Assembly (NCBI GenBank): GCA_950106755.1
Contig: OX467091.1
Span: 9,069,538 to 9,133,537, forward strand
Direction of reading: 5' to 3'
Origin: Climacium dendroides
Taxonomy: Eukaryota > Streptophyta > Bryopsida > Hypnales > Climaciaceae
DNA length: 64,000 nt
Part shown: piece after piece, positions 1 through 12,300 of the stretch
How positions within the stretch are numbered: the first letter of the stretch is position 1
Layout: each line of letters begins with the position of its first letter
Position numbers and translations under genes: made by a program
Notes under the pieces: model-generated
Database searches by the model: none
What the model saw: the letters and a program-made list of their open reading frames with translations, nothing else
What the model was told of the DNA's origin: nothing

Positions 1-3000
1 ACCTATTGCACTTCCTATTTTATTCATGATATTATCAAACTTATATTTTATAATTTCATCCTCTACAATACAATGTCCAATTTTTTTGACTCTTCATGAT
101 TGAATACAATCTAACTACTCAAGTTATGTCAAGTACTTGGAAAAGCTTGGAGAGATTATTTGAGATTTTTAGAAAACTACGTGAGTTAAAAGATAGAGTT
201 CATTTAATTCAAAGGGGGAAAATTTTATATAACATGTAGGGCTACTATAGGGTCCATGAAATGCTACACACTATATTATATATAATTAGACTATGTAAAA
301 ACATCATATAGTAGAAAATTTTATTAGTAAGTTAGCATTGTCAGATAGGGACCATGTAAATTTTTATTAATAGGATTAATAAGATGAATGTAGATGTAGG
401 CAAATAATTTCATGTAGATGATAAAATGTATACAATCAAGTAAATCGAAGGGTTTTTTTTGGAAATTTGTTGATGCTATTAGGCAATTTCAACATGTTTA
501 GACCAATCCTTTATTAAATGCACTAAGAAAGTGAGGGCATGTAAGAATCTATTGTGAGAAAAAACAAATGTTGAGTAAATCTACGATGGAGGCTATATGA
601 AGGGAATTTATGTTCACTTGAAGATCAATTAAGGAATTGTTTTAGGGTTTTAGGTTATTTCCATGCAACTGGGGTTAGTTCAAATATTGGACTTGTTGTT
701 TTTGTTCTTTTACATGGCAGACAAGGTTTCTTGCAATTTTTTCAATTTTCCAATGCAATTTTGAATTTAGAATTGCAAGGTGATTGTTTGGGATTGGAGT
801 TTTGTGTAGGCCTCAAAATTTTGGTGTTGTGTATGTTTGGAGTTTAGGATTGGTCTTAGGATTTTGCTCTTGCTTTGCCCTGATGCTTTGCTAGTGTTGC
901 ATGTGGAGAGATGCAAATTCATTGACAAGGTCTTGTTTGTAGGCAATCACTGCCACGCTAGTACAAAGTCATGAACAATACAAGCCTATGTGCTAGCCCC
1001 ACCACCCAGCGCCAACCCTACAAAGTTTTGACCAGAGTCAAATAAGTTGCTTGCAATTAGGGTTTTACAACTTACCTTGCTTTTGCACCCATTGTCGATG
1101 ATTGTGTGAAAAGTGGTGGTTTAGGATTTGGCGACTTAGTCACCAATTAGAGGTGCTTTTGCATTTTTGTCTCTCCCATTACAACTACCTTCCTAGTCAT
1201 CTTCTTAGGATATAAAAGTATAAAAATTTGCCTACAATACATACTTGTAAGATTTTTTTGTTGGTAAATATTATGGAATGTTGTATCTAGGATAAGTGTG
1301 TTGTTTTGGATATAGAATTGTGTTAGGCTAGGGTTTAATGTAAGTTATCATATAGTTAACAAAATTTTGGATTTTGAATTCTAGGGTGCTCATTGTTAAT
1401 TAGTGTTGAATAAAATGTATTGAGCATTTATAATCTTGTTAGAATTAGGGAGAAATATGTGATGAAGTGGCATATAGTAAGTTTGTTGTGTACATTTGTT
1501 GATTGTGTTGTTATGAGTGTTGTTATGATTATCAAGGTGCAAATTATAGGAGTGGTCACTTCATTTAAAGATAGAAGCAATGACAATTTGATGAAGTTGC
1601 GTAGGTGGTTTATCATAGGGAGGAGATGGGCTATTGTGAGTTGGCCAACATTGGAGCTATACAAGTGACATTGTAGGTGTGGTTTGACCTTATAGACATG
1701 TGGATATGGTGTTGCTTGTACACTTACTTATAAATGTTTAGAATCATCTTCTTTATGTTGGTGTTTTATAAACACTCTTTTATTTTTTGATCCTAAATTC
1801 TAAATCATTGCAAATGCATATGTGCATATTAAATATATGCTTTCTGTGTTATAATAAAGGTCATGTTTTTGTGTGAATCAATAGTGTTTTTTGAGTGCCA
1901 ATTTTCCATGTTGTTCATGTTATATTATTGGTATTGGTGCTTTTTATAGTTTCACCATCATGACTATGTTTTGTGCTTCTATGATGTTGCTCATTCTTCT
2001 CCACTAAGTTGTTTAGAATACATGATGTATAGTTTAGAAATACCCAAAACTAGGGTTGAATTACACATTCTTATTTGTTGTCATTTGAATTTGTTCTATA
2101 GCACTAGTATTGCATATATCAAAAAAATTAAATATTAAGATAAAACATTGGTTTTATGGTGCATACTAAATATGTGTATGAAAAAATTTGACAATTACGT
2201 TATATATATAAATAGCCCAAATATTAAACTAAATGAATGAATTTATCAAAAATTATAGGGTATTGGAAATATGCTCTTGGTAGCTTTTGTTGTAAAAATA
2301 TGATCATCTTAAATACAATAATGAAGATAAATAGACCCACATTAAATACCCTTTTAACTAAGGTGTATACCTTAAATTACAAGGAGTGATCTCCTTGGGT
2401 GCAAAATTTAGCAAATGTATAGCATTGTCATTGATATAATAGATATATTCTTAAAGTCCAATTCAAAGATTCACTCAATGGCTCTTGTACCTTAAGAGTG
2501 CTTCAAAAGTGAATATTCATTTGAATATGTACGGTTGCAAATACTCCAATGGGATGATTTTTGACTTGTATATTTCTCATGCAACTTTCCAAGTTTGATG
2601 AATTCACCATCAACTTCCAACCTTTGTATCTCTTATATGATACATCCAATCCTTGAATTTATTAAAAAATTGGATTCAAAAGGGTGCAATTAATTGTGAA
2701 TGGTAAGATGCACTCCAAGCATTTATTTATTAATTACACTTACACGAGATCAAGAAAAAGCACAACATATATCTTCTTCAATGATCATGGTTTCTTCCAA
2801 GAAACGCAAGTCAAAACCATCCAAGTAAAATATAATGTGTTCTAAATAAATGCAGAAACATGGCAACTCCAATGCGTTTTTCTAATATCGTGAATCACGT
2901 GCTACTTAAAAAAAAGGGTGTAAATAGCGGAGTTCTAGTTTAAATCTTAAACACCACAGTGTTTGAAAATACACTGAGGGGTGTGTGGTGACTGGTAACG

Positions 3001-3419
3001 TCTCAGGATTAAACGATGTATCTTCACTGAGTGATTGTATAAAAAAACAAACTTTAGAAGTCTGATGTAAAACGCATTTCGTGTCATCTGAATGGTGTTA
3101 GCAAAGTAAATCTAGTCCAAAGGATATACCAAAATTCAGTCCTAATAATCAATCCTAAAACCATCACTAATTCCACTCTTAACACTGAGTATGAACGTCC
3201 CGTAACCCACATAAAACATGAGTACCTGTCAAAGACAATGAACTGAGAAAGGAATACATTCTCCACAACAGTTAACAAATCGAAGAGTATGTTGCAACAA
3301 AAAGCTTGACGACGTCGGAGCACCATCGCCAAAGTAAAGTACGGTGTCCACACTTTACTTTGGAGGATAGCCAGAACTTAGCCGGTTCACGAACGAATAA
3401 GTTAGTGATCTTACGCAGA
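1..3419. other. AT-rich intergenic DNA, no gene seen
   Basis: Strongly AT-rich sequence with only short open frames on both strands, none with a recognisable domain or codon pattern. The last 300 bases or so lie downstream of the CRAL-TRIO gene and may include its 3' untranslated region. I see no clear repeat or RNA gene here. Confidence 0.6.
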
Positions 3420-6400
3420 TCAAGATAAAAGACTGGGCCCACGTTTCAAATCTCTGGAGACAATTGAGGCCAGACCACCAAGAGGGGGCTTCATCAATGC
3501 TCTGTACGCAGCCTCATCATAAGACGCCAGTAGAAACGTAAAATAGGGTCGGAAGCGATCGACGTCTCTATTTTTAACTTTCTCGGCCGTGACTGTATCA
3601 TCGCTCATCACCGGCTGGAAGATAGACGCCAAGCCATCCCAGGAAGGAGCTTTGCGTCGTCTTGTTCGGGCAGGTGCTGATCCTGGAATTTCAGGCTCGC
3701 CGACATTGTCTTCAGCATGCTTCCTGAAACTAGAAAAATCTCCCTCTGCTCGATCAGGTGATGGACACGTGATAGAGCCCGTCAGAGATGAGAACGAAAA
3801 AAGTGTTCTCCTCATGCTGGATGCGATCTCCGGACCCTCTGACAGCCTGTCGGGTGCCTCATCATCCTCGCTCCTTTTGGGGATGGTGTCAAAAGTTGGT
3901 GCGTCGTCTGCTGAAATTGCAGATTAACGGGTGAGATGGATTATATTCACGTTTACTATGGCAACTAATGTATTATAATGTACAACCTTACGTTAGAATG
4001 TTATTGTTAGTACTAGACAGCCTGATGACCTGATCGTAGGGTAAGGTATCCACGTTGCAAATCACTACTCCAATATGCTTGATTTTTGACTTAATCCAAA
4101 ATCCAACATGCTTGATGGAGGTAAAGTTTTAACCTGCTTTGGATCTGAAAGGAATCGGTAATTTCGAGTTTTCTGTACTAAATCTTGAAGATTGTCGCCG
4201 GGAATGCATTGAAAAAGGTGTCGATGAAAACGAAAACTTCGATGTATGCCGTGACTTTGGTATTGGTATATAGTTTTTTAAATATGCAAAACTCAACTTG
4301 CCTCTGGTCGAATGGTCAACAAAAGTGAAGATACCCTGTATTTCAAATGCAACATGTCAGTCACTTTGCAACACAAACAATCTTTGACATCAACCACCAA
4401 TGCATCTGATCCCGCACCTAAAACAACAAAGATTAAGTAATTAACTCACCTTCCAAACGTAATAAAACATAGAAGAAGCATCAACAATAAAGGCTTTGGC
4501 GAGCCTCTCTGGGTAGTAATCAGCAAGCATCTTCAGAGTGGTGAGAATGCCACTCGTTGAAGGAGCTCTTATTGTTGAGTAACCTGGCAAACGACGTGCA
4601 AGGTGTTGATTGAGAAACGATGTAATTGGACCTTTGCTCTTAGATTCAGTACTCTTTCGCTTCATTGCATTTTCGGGAGGAGTATTAAATTACCATAAGA
4701 TCTAATAAACTCAAAGCCTTCAGCACAAATGTAGGTCAATCAAGTTTTAAGAATTGGATTCTTCACGAAATCTGATGATTCTGATCCTATTTTGCACCGA
4801 ATTTTTGATGTATTTCATGATGAAAAAGTGTGCAGCTCGCAGACTAATGTTAGTATATCAAGTATTCAACCACAAAAATATCTGAAGCTCAGTATTAATG
4901 GTACATACATCACTTGAATTCAGACTATAAACATGTTCAAATGACTGGAAAAAACACCAAATTAGGAAGACTGTGAAGCACGATCTCGAAGTGCAACCAC
5001 AGCTTATCAAAGTCGAGCGAATAGATTCAGAATTACAAGTAATTCTATACCTATTTACACAACAATAAAACGAATATAGAGGCGATAGATTACCTCCTAC
5101 GTCAAGAATGAGGACCCACTGGTCAACTCCTGGAGGCATAGCAGCCACCGCGACCTCCATTGTGAAGATTATGAATCGAAGATACCTACTGGCAAAGATG
5201 ACCACTCCTAGGATAAGTATGCAAGCAAACCGCTCTTCAGCACTGCTTTCCACACCTCAACAATCAAATGCAAAAGCAATTTGATAGAAAAATAAATCCT
5301 AAATCATAGTTTCAATTATAGTGAGCGCTTTAGGTAGCTCCTGCTAGTTGACAGTTTTGAGGTAGAGATATATACTTAGCAAGAAGTATGATAATGGAAA
5401 ACCTACTTTTTCTGAGTATGATTGAGTATGTAGTCTGGCTTCTTCTTAATAACCTGCGTTCCGAAAGAAAGAGTTACTTCATATACCGTCCGACCCAATC
5501 GGATATGTGTGAAGCAGCAGTCAACCTTGCACCGAGTCTCAATGCAAGTACGAAAATTACACCAGAAATGTTAAGACGCAAAAATTGCACAATGGCAGAG
5601 GGAGTCTTGGAGCAGCAGAAGTATACTGCAATTCTAGAATGATATCGAAGACGCCTACATTCCTAGAAGAAATTCATTGAGTCGCTAAGATTTCACAGGT
5701 ATCATCTGATAGATTAACGTTTCTCCAACTTTGTAGATAGCTAAAAGAGGCATGACAAAATTAAAATTTTCTCCCCATTGGAACTTACACACTGGAAAAT
5801 GACTAGCCCTACAGTGGTGTCTCGTCATACTATCCAGGTAGAGAACAAGCAAACGCTTAAGAAAATTGATAACTCTCGATTTATTCTTATATTTTCTGGA
5901 TCGGTAGTCAATGTATATAAATCCTGATAGAAGGCAGAAATAGCTGGAGCAAACCGACTTTTAACTAGCGTTACCAAGACAGGCCGACCTTCGACGTCGT
6001 GTCCAGCCACATAAGCAGCTCCTGCTGCAAGTTCTGCTGGAAATTCGTCCGCGATTGAATATCCTGTAAACAAGAAACGAACTTCCGAGTCAATATGTGC
6101 GCAAAAACATTCAAAAATCTGAACGCGGATGAGTCACCGAAAAACTGTCCTAGCTGGTAAGACAGCTACCAATGTCTATCTTTTCGCGCCAGTTCAGAGT
6201 ATTTCTCAGCATCCTGGCAGCTCTTCGCACATTGTTCCCACGAGCTTTCAAAAAACGGATTACGCAGGCATCGTCACAGAACTCAGCCTACGCAAAGAAG
6301 CACACACAAGACAGGAGTTACTCCAAGACCACAATCCTCCACCGTCACATTGCGAAACAAATATGCACAAATCTTGCTGTGCAAGCCAGAAACTAACGAA

Positions 6401-6683
6401 CATTATACTCCTTGCTCCACCAAACAAATACAAGCAAATGCTGCGCACGCCGGATAATTCTCAATTACAGAACTGCTGACGCGTGAAATATATCCAAAGC
6501 ATATACTAAGGTTCAAATTTTTTTGATAAGCTCCAATCAATCGGAGCATTTGTCAAGATCGATCATCAGTAAGAGTTGTGCCTGTTTCTTTGAGAGAGCT
6601 CCGTCTTTCTGCACGAGCTGCAAAACCTGTTTGATCAATTCACTTAAGCTAGCCTCTGGCTCCACCTTAGCAGGATACGCCAT
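3420..6683 (-). CDS. CRAL-TRIO / Sec14-like lipid-transfer protein
   Basis: Multi-exon gene for a Sec14-type lipid-binding protein, a family that moves phosphoinositides or other lipids between membranes. Exons read from the minus strand: about 6683-6582 (start at MAYPAKVEP), 6287-6170 (CRAL-TRIO N domain, [17 protein letters not shown] then [12 protein letters not shown]), 6063 to about 5900 ([23 protein letters not shown]), about 5185-5095 ([20 protein letters not shown]), 4583-4450 ([35 protein letters not shown]), about 4354-4270 ([16 protein letters not shown]) and 3910-3420 ([38 protein letters not shown], stop). The order and motifs match plant proteins of this family. Two points are odd. 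The first intron appears to use a GC donor. The junction after Asp-Leu-Tyr near 5905 has no clear GT donor, and a small C-terminal exon may be missed. In-frame Met codons also lie at 6719 and 6701. Confidence 0.82.
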
Positions 6684-8805
6684 TATAGAACTCCTCTCCA
6701 TTGTCATAGACCGACTCACTTAACGCACAATCGTGCTTCTAAATCCCTGCATTTTACCCGCCACAGCGCTATAGTTACCAAGACTGTTTAGCGTCTATAT
6801 TTAACGCTTCTCAATTATATCTGAGAGGTTACAGCTTAAGAACAGAGGCTGTTGAAAATGAAGAGCAGCACCGCAAGATAGCTTAGCAAGACACAGTCCA
6901 AAGAGACTCGAGTCTGGAATGCTGGACCGTTCTTCGTCGCAATGCACATCTCTCACCAAGAACCACCAGCAACTACCTCACATTCCTCTTCTTCGCGCTC
7001 CGAATCGATGAAAACCTTGGCAGTGTGACAGCGCGATTGAATTTAACCATTCTTGAACATTTTTGAAATTTTCTCCCCGATTCCTGCTAAAACTAAAAGC
7101 CACAATTCGACACCAACGTGTCTCACCTTCCAAGACTCCAGGCCATTGATAGTTCGCTGAAGGATGCAGATACAGGCAAGGATTCCGTGAAAGAAACGCA
7201 ATGAACGTGCCGAGTACCTTTCCGAGCAGGAGAATTCAAAACCTGTGCAGAATGCCAGAGCGAAAGGATTCAAATCCGACATGGCCATGTTCACGAAAAG
7301 TCGGAAGGAAGGACTGAAAAGCTGGCAAGCTGGTACTGACGTATGTACTGTTTAAGAACGAAGAGCCAGGAGTGGGTGGCGACTGGCGAGCTTCGGATGT
7401 TGTGAAGGGAAGACTATCCATGCAACATTGCAACAGGCTCTGGTGGCGGCTAGCGGCGGCAATGCCGGTGCCGCCAGCAGCCGCTAGCAGCCGCCATCAA
7501 CCACAACCAGGAAAGTGCCAACGCACACGGCAAAAATTTGAGAACTTAATCTCCCCTAATTCCGGGTTGTCCTAATTTTTGGCTGTAGAAAATGTCAACA
7601 TCCAATTTTTATGGCTATTATAGTGTGTACTTGTATTTTGAGCGCATAGTCATTCATATGTCACATTACCCACAAAAAAACCCAATTTAAATATTTAAAA
7701 AAAATTTACCCCCCCCCCCAATTATCTCACACATACAACAATTAACCCATGTTAATTTTTTTTAAATCCCAACCCCAACCAATCCCAATCCAACCCAACC
7801 ACCCACCTATTTGTAATTCACAAGGACCAATCAAGTTTTCAATCGATATAGGATATGTTGTTTGTATTTATATTTGTATCATATCCATCTATACCTATAT
7901 CCATATTTTGTATTCATATTTATATCTGCATCCATATTTTATATTCGTATTCATACCCTACTTATATTTGTATTTTGTATTAAATTGGATCAACGGTGAT
8001 AAAGGGGGAAAGGATTTTTTTTAAAAGATCAATGGCTTAGGATTTTTAGGGCGGTGTGTGTGTGTTTGGTAGGGGGTTGCATACTTTCGGGAGATAGTAA
8101 TATTTTTCAAAAACAATTGATGTCATTTCAAATTTTCAATTACAAAACAAAAGCCCATAAAATATTTTAATCCAAAATAAAATATTCAAGTAATTAGGTA
8201 CGCCAATTTCTCACTCTATAAGTGAGAAACCAACAATTAACAATTTACAAAAATCATTCCTAGTTATATGCTTTGGCTTCACATATTACACCACTTGACC
8301 CACATTTCTTCAAAATTAATTGAATCAATTACAAAAGTTGCCATTGCAATCCTCATTTGAGCTTCTAAAGTTTTCAAATTCAAACTCCTCTACAATGATG
8401 ACTTAATATGATTGTAAATTGAGGAGTCTCTCTTGAACAAGGTGGAATTGTAAGAACACCTTGCCACAATTCTATCAATCATGTGAGGATACTACCCAAT
8501 AGATTTGACATTTGAAGAATAGATTGTCCAATCTTGGTATACTTTTAAACCAAAATATGAAATTTGGATTGTATATACAAACTCAAAGTTCCAATTTCAA
8601 TTCATAGGCATCCAAAATATCCGATCCAAGTATACAAAAAAAGTTCAATAAAAGTTTGAAGCCATAATTGAACATTTTTGTAAAACCTATAGAATCATTT
8701 TAGAAGCAAATGGGACTAAATAACTTAATAGTTTTCAAAATTTTCAAATCTAAGAATTGTCAATGGGATTTGATGACCTTTGTCACATATGCCTTTGCAA
8801 TTATT
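6684..8805. other. Intergenic spacer upstream of the CRAL-TRIO gene
   Basis: From 6684 to about 7600 base composition is balanced, with a GC-rich patch of GCCGCC/GCTAGC-type runs at 7440-7500; this is probably promoter and 5' leader of the minus-strand gene. From 7600 to 8805 it is very AT-rich, with a run of about ten C at 7708-7718 and a pyrimidine-rich, TATATC/TTATATT-like degenerate repeat at 7855-7980. No protein domain is recognisable in the short open frames. Confidence 0.5.
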
Positions 8806-8818
8806 TTGTACTCAAGTA
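8806..8818 (+). repeat. Left 13-bp direct repeat (candidate target-site duplication)
   Basis: The sequence TTGTACTCAAGTA occurs here and again at 24038-24050. The two copies lie immediately outside related inverted termini 15.2 kb apart. An exact 13-base match at both boundaries is unlikely by chance. The true duplication may be only 9-11 bp of it, the length usual for MULE elements. TACTCAAGTA is itself nearly palindromic, so part of it could instead be read as terminal inverted repeat. Confidence 0.6.
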
Positions 8819-8930
8819 TAGGGTTGCTAGCAGGTGAGCTTGTGAGCGTGAGCCCATGAGCCTGTGAGCCTATGAGCGGGAAAATTTTTTTATTAAGAAA
8901 ATGTGGGGGACCTAAGACCGTGGATGTAAG
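8819..8930 (+). repeat. Left terminus with TGAGC subterminal repeats
   Basis: Begins with GGGTTGCTAGCAGG, then six TGAGC motifs in about 45 bases, an AT-rich stretch and GGGACCTAAGACC. In reverse complement the right end (23870-24037) shows the same order: TGCTAGCA, GTGAGC-type motifs, an AT-rich stretch and GGGACCTATGGCC. Such motif clusters often bind the transposase. Confidence 0.55.
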
Positions 8931-9399
8931 TGTCTTATTTTTTTTGAAGATGTGAGCTCATTCTTCAGAAATTTAACTTACTTACAAACTTGAATGAAAT
9001 TATAAATTGCAACAACCAATTGTGCTTAATTCATAAACGCCGCGGAGGACATCAAATGTTTAATGAATGACAAAAGAATCTCATATATAGGACATAATTG
9101 CAACTATTCATCCACATAATTAAGGGTGGGAAAGAGAGATCTTCTATAGTACTTTGACTCCCAATAAGTTTTTTTGGTATTTTTAAAGTAAATGATGTCA
9201 CATGGTTCCAGAATCACTGATTTCCACGGTAACCAGCCCGACGTTCAAGAATTAATTTTCATAGAAAACATAAAATGCAAAATTTTGAAGGGGAATGAAT
9301 TATACTAAAGATATAGCCATAAAACACACAATCAAATCAAATGATATTGAAAATGAATATATAACAGTTTGACTCATGAGATATGTCAATCTCATAAAT

Positions 9400-12300
9400 C
9401 TAGGTTGTAGTGAACTCAGCTGCAGACGCCAAGCTACTCTCAGACTCCAAAGTCTCTTTCCCCTTTGATGCCGATCCATCTAAGAATTGCAAAACATTAA
9501 GAGCATATGTATTTTTTCTACGTTTTGGTTCTAAGCTACCAAAGTTTGCAAATGCTGATGCTAATTGCTCAGCATAAATTGGGAGATCAAAAGACTTCTC
9601 TGGACTTAGTATCAGTTTGCATCTCTTCCTCAGTGCATCTGCGAACATCAATTTTTGATGCCTAAAAAAAACCATATAGAATATTAGAGTCATGAAATAG
9701 AAGAAGTAGGATGTCAAAGAACACTTCAAAAATATGAAAAACTTACTTACTAGGTTTAGTTCGGCGAGGAAATTTTTGAGGAACCACAGTCATTGTGTCG
9801 GGATCTTGTGAAGATGCAATCGGCATTGGCGGTTGCGTTTCAGTTATTATCACATCTTCTTGAGTGTTCCTTTTCATGGGTTCAAGGATGCCATGAAAAA
9901 CAGTATTGTCTTCCTTTAAAGCCACTATGTGTCGTCCTGTGCCGCGACATGCTGTAATTGATGCACCTACAATTTACAAAATGCAATTCATATCAATGAA
10001 TCACTATATCAATACATATATGAAAATCCAATTCTTGAAATGAAAACTAACCAGTGGATGCTGTGCAATCCAAAACCAAGTCGCCTTCTTCAGTTGTCCC
10101 CTCTATAAGGAATTGGAAGAGCCTAGTATCCTTTTCGCGAGGCCCTCGCCATGGAATTTTGGTTTGTGGATTGACCAACATGCTCTCTTAAGTTGTGTAG
10201 TTAATTAATGTATCATCCTTGCGTAGGTCTACTTTTGCCTTCTGCATTGCTTGTGACCGCTTTAAAGAAAACTTTGACTTCTCTTTATCACCGAGGTCCT
10301 TCACCAAGAGAGTGATTCCAAATTTCAAAGTCTACAGTCATAAAAAAATTATATATTAAAAAAGAATACAACCATCTGTGAATGTCAATTTCCATTAAAA
10401 TCATGAAAATATTTGAAAACACTAACCGTTTCTGAGTCATCCACAGTTGACGTTAAGTGTATATGATTGATGCCCAACCATTCTTTCTTCTTCACTAGTG
10501 AAAGATAAGACTCGCACAATCCTGCAATAATGCTCTTTGAATCGGCACACCATGACTGAAATACTATCATGCAGCCATGGTCTTGTAAGTGCATATTTGC
10601 AAAGAAGAAAGCTGATTGAATGGCTTTATATTCTGGATCTGAATTCCATGAAGGTATTGCTTTCTCTGGAGTATGTACATCCGGGACAGGTAAATTCTCC
10701 TAGCAGTCAAAAAAGATGAGGTCCACTAAAGGAGCTCGACTCACTTTACTTCCATACATACAGGCCTTCCCTAGTGCCAACTGCACAAACGAATTTATAC
10801 AAACAATCAATTATTCATACAACTTTATTTCAAAGGTCCAAAAAAAAAGGATTCTTAGTTTTAAGCAAAACATCATGGTTACCTTCTTCAAAAAGGTTGT
10901 CACTTCAGTATAGCATGTAAGCACGTCGAACTCCATGTTATTCATCACGTCGACAATAGAGACATTTAAGATCAATTCCTCTGAAGTGATGTCTGCATCA
11001 TCACCAAGGACTATGACTTGAATACCTTGTGTCACGATGTCCTTTGTAAAATCTGGAAGTATCGCCTTCTTCTTCAATCCACTTTGATATCCACTTTGCA
11101 TGTGCGAGTTTTGATCAACCGTTGAAGAGGCCGGTACTTGCTTATTGCCTTCTTCCTTGTTCTTACCTTTGCCTTTCCCCTTCCCCTCTTCTTTCTCCTT
11201 CTCCTTCTCTGCCAACTTGAGAAGACGCTCTGCTTCTTCTTTCTCCTTGTTCTCACGAATCTCTTGCTCTTTGTTCTCTTTCTTCTTGTCAGCAACCATT
11301 CTCCTTGCAATTGCTCTCTTCTTTTGTTGATCACTGTAGTTGTTGAATTCAGGAACATCCAAGTCAATGACGCCGAGACCATCTAGTGATTTCCGAAGTT
11401 CTATTTCTGATGGATGAGTGAATGTCAACGGACAATCTAGGTACCACGCACCACCACTGAGATGAGTCGTCGTGAATGTCTTCAGTTGGCTTGACATGTA
11501 CATGCACTCTTCAAAACTCCGGTCCAACCATGTGGTTAGAAATGGAGGAAGATCCTCCCTAGGGATGGCGTTCTTCCCTAGAAGCTCGTACTTGAAATAC
11601 CTACAATAAGAACATTGCAAAAGTTAGTAACAATCACATAGCCAAATTCTTTGTTACTAATAATATACATTCACTGAATAAATAACTATATATGCTAATC
11701 CTTCAAAGAAATCAAGGAAATATTAAATTCATTTTTACATAAATGTACCGGAAAATAACTCTATGAACAGCTTCATTTGATCCATCAAAATTCGAGAAGG
11801 TCTCTGACTTCTTGAAAGGGTTTGATCCCTTCAAAAACGGGCCAAAACCTTGATCCCAAATCCTCCTTCTCCATCCCTCTATATACTCTGGAAGATACTC
11901 CGGTTGAAGTGGGGCTGCCATATTGATTTCGAAACCATCTTTATTGACTACATTGTCAAAGTACTCTACCGCACTATCCTCAATGTGCATCATGTTGTCG
12001 TCAATATATTTTCATTGTTGTCAATACACATAAAAAAACAAAACTTTACAATGTAGTACTTCAAGATTTTGACATTATATATATATGAAAAGTCATTTAA
12101 ATAAATACAAACACTTACCCCTGCCCACCAAACCCATTTATTGAGGAAGGGCCCCAATTTCTCTTCGGAAACTAGCTTTGGAGAGAAACGTCTAGCATCC
12201 CGTGAAGGCAAGGATGAGTTCCACCACTTCAACAACTTTGTCTTTTGTGCTGCAGAGGTATTACAAGTAGCTATCATTTGGAGCTTTTCCAAAGTCATTT

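Noticed and set aside
1420..1668. Open frames on both strands
   Set aside because: AT-rich DNA, no domain, no start context or codon bias, and the two strands overlap almost entirely.
11138..11386. Plus-strand Leu/Phe-rich frames
   Set aside because: They are antisense to the Lys/Glu-rich linker of the methylase-like gene.
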